39,304 nt of DNA from positions 1 through 39,304 of IMG/VR virus record IMGVR_UViG_3300030116_002181; one strand, given 5' to 3'. Position numbers and translations under genes: made by a program. Positions 37,771 through 39,304 of the stretch are shown in pieces. Each line of letters begins with the position of its first letter. Positions within the stretch are counted from its first letter, which is position 1. This stretch comes from a virus. Below the pieces are notes generated by a model. It made no database searches, was not told the DNA's origin, and saw nothing but the letters and a program-made list of their open reading frames with translations.

Positions 37771-37915
37771 AATAATTATTTATTAACGAGTCTGCTTTGT
37801 ATTCATACTCAATCCATAATTTATTTAACTCATAATCTAGTTGTATTTGTTCTAGACTACGTGTTGTACCACAACTCACTAGAGCCATAGTACAAATACA
37901 TAGAATATACTTCAT
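37745..37915 (-). CDS. 56-residue lipoprotein
   Basis: A short frame from ATG 37915 (overlapping the previous TAA as TAATG) to TAG 37745-37747. It starts MKYILCICTMALVSCGTT: a Lys, a hydrophobic core and a lipobox-like LVSC at residues 12-15, so Cys15 is the probable lipidated residue. The mature part is about 41 residues, polar, helical and rich in Glu, Tyr and Leu. Its early position, far from lysis genes, suggests a superinfection-exclusion or host-envelope protein rather than an outer spanin, but either is possible. Overlaps on both sides support a real gene. Confidence 0.78.
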   Translation of the reverse strand: MKYILCICTMALVSCGTTRSLEQIQLDYELNKLWIEYEYKADSLINNYYENKLLDN

Positions 37916-38229
37916 TACAATTTAGATTTTAAACGTTCAGCCTCTTCTTGTGCTTTATCATTTTTATCAGAAGGACTATTATAACAATGGTCTAAATTTG
38001 TCTGTTCAATCTCTTCTCTTTCAACAATCTCATCATATACTTCATTTAGTTCTGCTCTTAATCTTTCATTTTCATTAACAAGAGTTTGCCAATCAGATTC
38101 CCAAACGTTATTCTTTTGTTTAAGTTCAAGATTCTCTGCTTTTAACCTATCAACATCTTGTAATGCTTTGGTTAGTTCTAAGTTTCTTTGGAGCATATTA
38201 AACTCCTTAATGTCTTTTAACTTTGTCAT
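37915..38229 (-). CDS. Coiled-coil protein behind a hammerhead ribozyme
   Basis: 104 residues, almost wholly coiled coil (residues 14-75, for example LELTKALQDVDRLKAENLELK heptads), with an acidic helical C-terminus. No membrane segment, no family recognised. The mRNA leader is only 25 bases after the predicted hammerhead cleavage site at 38255/38254, and the next gene, the small lipoprotein, overlaps its stop by one base. Expression may therefore depend on ribozyme cleavage and on read-through of the upstream terminator. Confidence 0.75.
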   Translation of the reverse strand: MTKLKDIKEFNMLQRNLELTKALQDVDRLKAENLELKQKNNVWESDWQTLVNENERLRAELNEVYDEIVEREEIEQTNLDHCYNSPSDKNDKAQEEAERLKSKL

Positions 38230-38248
38230 GCCTAATAATGTTTTTAAT

Positions 38249-38300
38249 GTTACAGACTATCGTGTGATAGTTTCGTCTATTGAAGACTCATCAGTGTAAC
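38249..38300 (-). ncRNA. Type I hammerhead self-cleaving ribozyme
   Basis: Read on the minus strand from 38300: stem I GTTACA, the core CTGATGA, stem II GTCT-TCAAT-AGAC, the core GAA, stem III ACTATC-ACAC-GATAGT, cleavage-site C17 (GTC context), then the stem I partner TGTAAC. Every core base expected in a hammerhead is present (CUGAUGA, GAA, A15.1-U16.1, G10.1-C11.1), and all three stems pair perfectly. Stem I is the open one, so it is type I. Predicted cleavage is between 38255 and 38254, 25 bases before the start codon of the coiled-coil gene. The T-run of the upstream terminator can pair with AAAAA after the ribozyme and extend stem I past an internal loop. Confidence 0.9.
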
Positions 38301-38302
38301 TG

Positions 38303-38342
38303 AAAAAATAATGGGAAGCTACTAATCACTTCACTTCCCATT
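38303..38342 (-). terminator. Terminator directly before the hammerhead
   Basis: AATGGGAAG (38310-38318) pairs perfectly with CTTCCCATT (38334-38342). On the minus strand it is followed by ATTTTTT, and the hammerhead starts only two bases after that T-run. It is a good intrinsic terminator on minus and has no T-tract on plus. Confidence 0.85.
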
Positions 38343-38352
38343 ATAAGTGAAA

Positions 38353-38392
38353 AGAGAGTATTGATATAGAAATACCAACTCTATTACTCTCT
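38353..38392. repeat. 8-bp stem, terminator-like on either strand
   Basis: AGAGAGTA (38353-38360) is complementary to TACTCTCT (38385-38392), with an inner ATAGA/TCTAT pairing. Minus is followed by TTTTC and plus by TCTCTTTTT, so it could end transcripts in either direction or be part of a structured RNA. It lies 11 bases before the stem of the terminator at 38303-38342 in the minus direction. Confidence 0.5.
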
Positions 38393-38509
38393 TCTCTTTT
38401 TAATTGTTTACGATTGTTTGTTCAAGGTTAGCTACTCCTATGTTTCCATTGTCCTAGGAACAAAAGTTGGTTATATATAAATAAGACTATTACACTTTTA
38501 CAATCATTT

Positions 38510-38627
38510 ATAATAGAATGGTATGTCGTACGGAGCACCAGGATTGAATCTACCTTGTAGTTCAACTGCCTCTGTGGGCACAGGTGATCAAACCTGCCTG
38601 TCATATAGAGATCGACCACTCTATTAT
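38510..38627 (-). ncRNA. Candidate structured RNA closed by a 13-bp stem
   Basis: On the minus strand ATAATAGAGTGGT (38627-38615) pairs with ACCATTCTATTAT (38522-38510), with a single G-U pair, giving a 13-bp closing stem. Inside are two hairpins: GGCAGGT with ACCT and GCC around TTGATC, and CAG-TTGAA-CTAC paired through GTAG-TTCAA-CTG with small bulges. The single mismatch in the closing stem becomes G-U only on the minus strand, so I favour minus. It is too long and lacks the T-loop stem for a tRNA. The class is unknown to me. Confidence 0.6.
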
Positions 38628-38649
38628 GTTAAGCTCCTGTAATCTTAAA
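38622..38649 (-). repeat. Diverged repeat copy 1 (TTTAAG-CAGGAG-TTAACATAATA)
   Basis: On minus, the blocks TTTAAG, CAGGAG and TTAACATAATA occur with short variable spacers. The same three blocks occur at 39038-39068. In both, the TTAACATAATA end leads straight into a stem-forming sequence. It may be a phage promoter or an RNA 5' element; no canonical Bacteroidota promoter is seen. Confidence 0.55.
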
Positions 38650-38654
38650 TATCT

Positions 38655-38897
38655 TTAATGATCTTCATCATTCTCTTCATATCTTTTTAATATGCGTTTG
38701 TAGAGGTCAATTTGTTGTTGTAGACATCCTAATTGGAATTCATGAGATTCCTCCATTTTCTCTATCTTTTCTTCAAGAGCCATGGTATTAAAATGAAACC
38801 TAACAAGTTCTTTCTGTAATAACTTAAAGTTTTCTTCATTACAATCAAAAGTTTTAACAAGGGTTTTGAATTCAATGTGCTTGTGTTCAGTATCCAT
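38655..38897 (-). CDS. Small coiled-coil protein
   Basis: 80 residues, helical throughout with a coiled-coil-like centre (ALEEKIEKMEESHEFQLGCL), acidic ends and no membrane segment. It is the rightmost supported gene of the minus block in this window, isolated between non-coding segments. It begins MDTEHKHIEF after an AT-rich leader. Unrecognised; small early phage proteins of this type are often host-takeover proteins, which is only a guess. Confidence 0.65.
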   Translation of the reverse strand: MDTEHKHIEFKTLVKTFDCNEENFKLLQKELVRFHFNTMALEEKIEKMEESHEFQLGCLQQQIDLYKRILKRYEENDEDH

Positions 38898-38933
38898 AAT
38901 ATTATATAATGTAAATTGATTTTAAATGTAAAT

Positions 38934-38988
38934 AAAAGAGCGTGAGGTGTACCTTCTCATCTTTTTATATCTCTACTTTAGCTCTTTT
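38934..38988 (-). terminator. Terminator-like stem upstream of the small coiled-coil gene
   Basis: AAAAGAGC (38934-38941) pairs perfectly with GCTCTTTT (38981-38988) across a 39-base loop. On minus the stem ends in TTTT followed by ATTT. The long loop weakens it as a terminator; it may instead be the 3' part of a structured RNA. Confidence 0.5.
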
Positions 38989-39044
38989 GGTATTATGCGA
39001 CAGCATGAATACTATATCTACTTTAACTCTTCAATAGTATTATG
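38966..39044 (-). repeat. Tandem pair of diverged 32-base repeats
   Basis: 38966-38997 and 39013-39044 share TATATCT, ACTTTA, CTCTT and TATTATG in the same order on plus, with small changes between them. They are 47 bases apart, start to start. Between them lies a GTATTATGC/GCATGAATAC hairpin (38990-39012). On minus both begin with CATAATA. Confidence 0.6.
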
Positions 39045-39068
39045 TTAAATACTCCTGGAGTACTTAAA
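39038..39068 (-). repeat. Diverged repeat copy 2 (TTTAAG-CAGGAG-TTAACATAATA)
   Basis: Second copy of the block at 38622-38649, with the same three conserved blocks. Here the CAGGAG block is also part of a small palindrome (TACTC-CTG-GAGTA on plus). Its TATTATG end overlaps the tandem repeat at 39013-39044. Confidence 0.55.
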
Positions 39069-39145
39069 AGAGAAACTGCCTTAAGATTTTGTGTTATGTT
39101 ATATTATTATAATAATCCCGTAATGTATAGTTGTATGAAAAGTGG

Positions 39146-39184
39146 AAAAAGCTGTGTGAGAGACTTACTTGTCACACTCACACA
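39146..39184 (-). terminator. Terminator-like hairpin ending a possible small RNA
   Basis: TGTGTGAG (39153-39160) pairs perfectly with CTCACACA (39177-39184). On minus it is followed by GCTTTTT. Just upstream in the minus direction, ATTGAG/CTCAAT (39195-39217) can form another stem. Together they could be a small non-coding RNA of about 110 bases. Confidence 0.6.
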
Positions 39185-39268
39185 ACCAATTCCTATTGAG
39201 ATCAGCTCAATTCTCAATACATATATCAAAGTACTGTATCGTAGTGTACGCTGAGTTTAACACAATAT

Positions 39269-39293
39269 AAAAAAGCACTCCGATTAGGAGTGC
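39269..39293 (-). terminator. Intrinsic terminator of an upstream unit outside the window
   Basis: GCACTCC (39275-39281) pairs perfectly with GGAGTGC (39287-39293) around a 5-base loop, followed on minus by six T. It shows that another minus-strand transcription unit lies to the right of this window. Apart from the hairpins and repeats listed, I see no gene in 38898-39304. Confidence 0.9.
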
Positions 39294-39304
39294 GTAGCAA
39301 GCGG

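Noticed and set aside
38428-38619. 63-residue minus-strand frame
   Set aside because: It covers the structured RNA stems, has no protein-like pattern and does not fit a gene spacing; treated as a chance frame.
38510-38627. tRNA gene on either strand
   Set aside because: A 7-bp acceptor-like pairing and a TTCAATC string exist, but there is no valid T-stem, D-arm or anticodon arm, and the length (about 106) is too great.
39042-39254. 70-residue plus-strand frame
   Set aside because: It is opposite to the block direction, runs through terminators and repeats, and has no recognisable pattern.
1-39304. Stop-codon reassignment as in some crAss-like phages
   Set aside because: All large genes are intact under the standard code, and TAG ends the small lipoprotein gene; nothing needs recoding.
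1-39304. CRISPR arrays, insertion sequences, integrase or attachment sites
   Set aside because: No regularly spaced repeats, transposase, recombinase or att-like repeats were seen.

Overview
The window looks like part of a crAss-like tailed phage genome (order Crassvirales) infecting a Bacteroidota host. This rests on layout and recognisable proteins, not on a database search. The DNA is AT-rich and almost every gap is used. Two blocks of genes face each other and meet at about 18.17 kb. The plus-strand block (1-18151) encodes five very large proteins. The 2177-residue member carries the DFDID signature of the crAss-like virion RNA polymerase; its size is close to what I remember for gp66 of Cellulophaga phage phi14:2 (about 2180 residues). 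It sits among an 1161-residue protein with glycine-rich hydrophobic segments, a 585-residue unknown, and a 1483-residue protein with an HEFGH zincin motif. This is the usual set of giant virion or ejected proteins of these phages.

The minus-strand block (38897 down to 18191) is the replication and early-gene block. Read in its own direction it holds a small coiled-coil protein behind a hammerhead ribozyme, a tiny lipoprotein, small unknowns, a protein with an SSB-like tail, family A DNA polymerase, a DnaA domain IV-like protein, a winged-helix protein, an SF2 helicase, a DnaB-type helicase, a spore-photoproduct-lyase-like radical SAM protein, a Sak4/RecA-like ATPase, an SSB, a Toprim primase, an HTH-metallophosphoesterase, a DUF1064-type nuclease, a zinc ribbon, rIIA and rIIB homologues, a flap-type 5'-3' exonuclease, an unknown, and a DUF1599 (nucleotide-modification-associated) protein. 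Hairpin-T-tract terminators split it into about five transcription units.

The right end (38230-39304) has only one small gene. The rest is structured non-coding sequence: terminators, diverged repeats, a candidate structured RNA closed by a 13-bp stem, and a complete type I hammerhead ribozyme.

The most striking observation concerns the giant virion proteins. Four consecutive proteins (1161, 585, 2177 and 1483 residues; 5406 in total) contain only six cysteines. All six lie within three residues of a terminus, and they face each other across the three gene junctions: each upstream protein ends with Cys at -2 or -3, and each downstream protein starts Met-(Ala/Gly)-Cys. This suggests a head-to-tail disulfide chain (1161-585-2177-1483) formed in the virion and released by reduction in the host cytoplasm. 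The chain is my inference; the cysteine pattern is read directly from the sequence.
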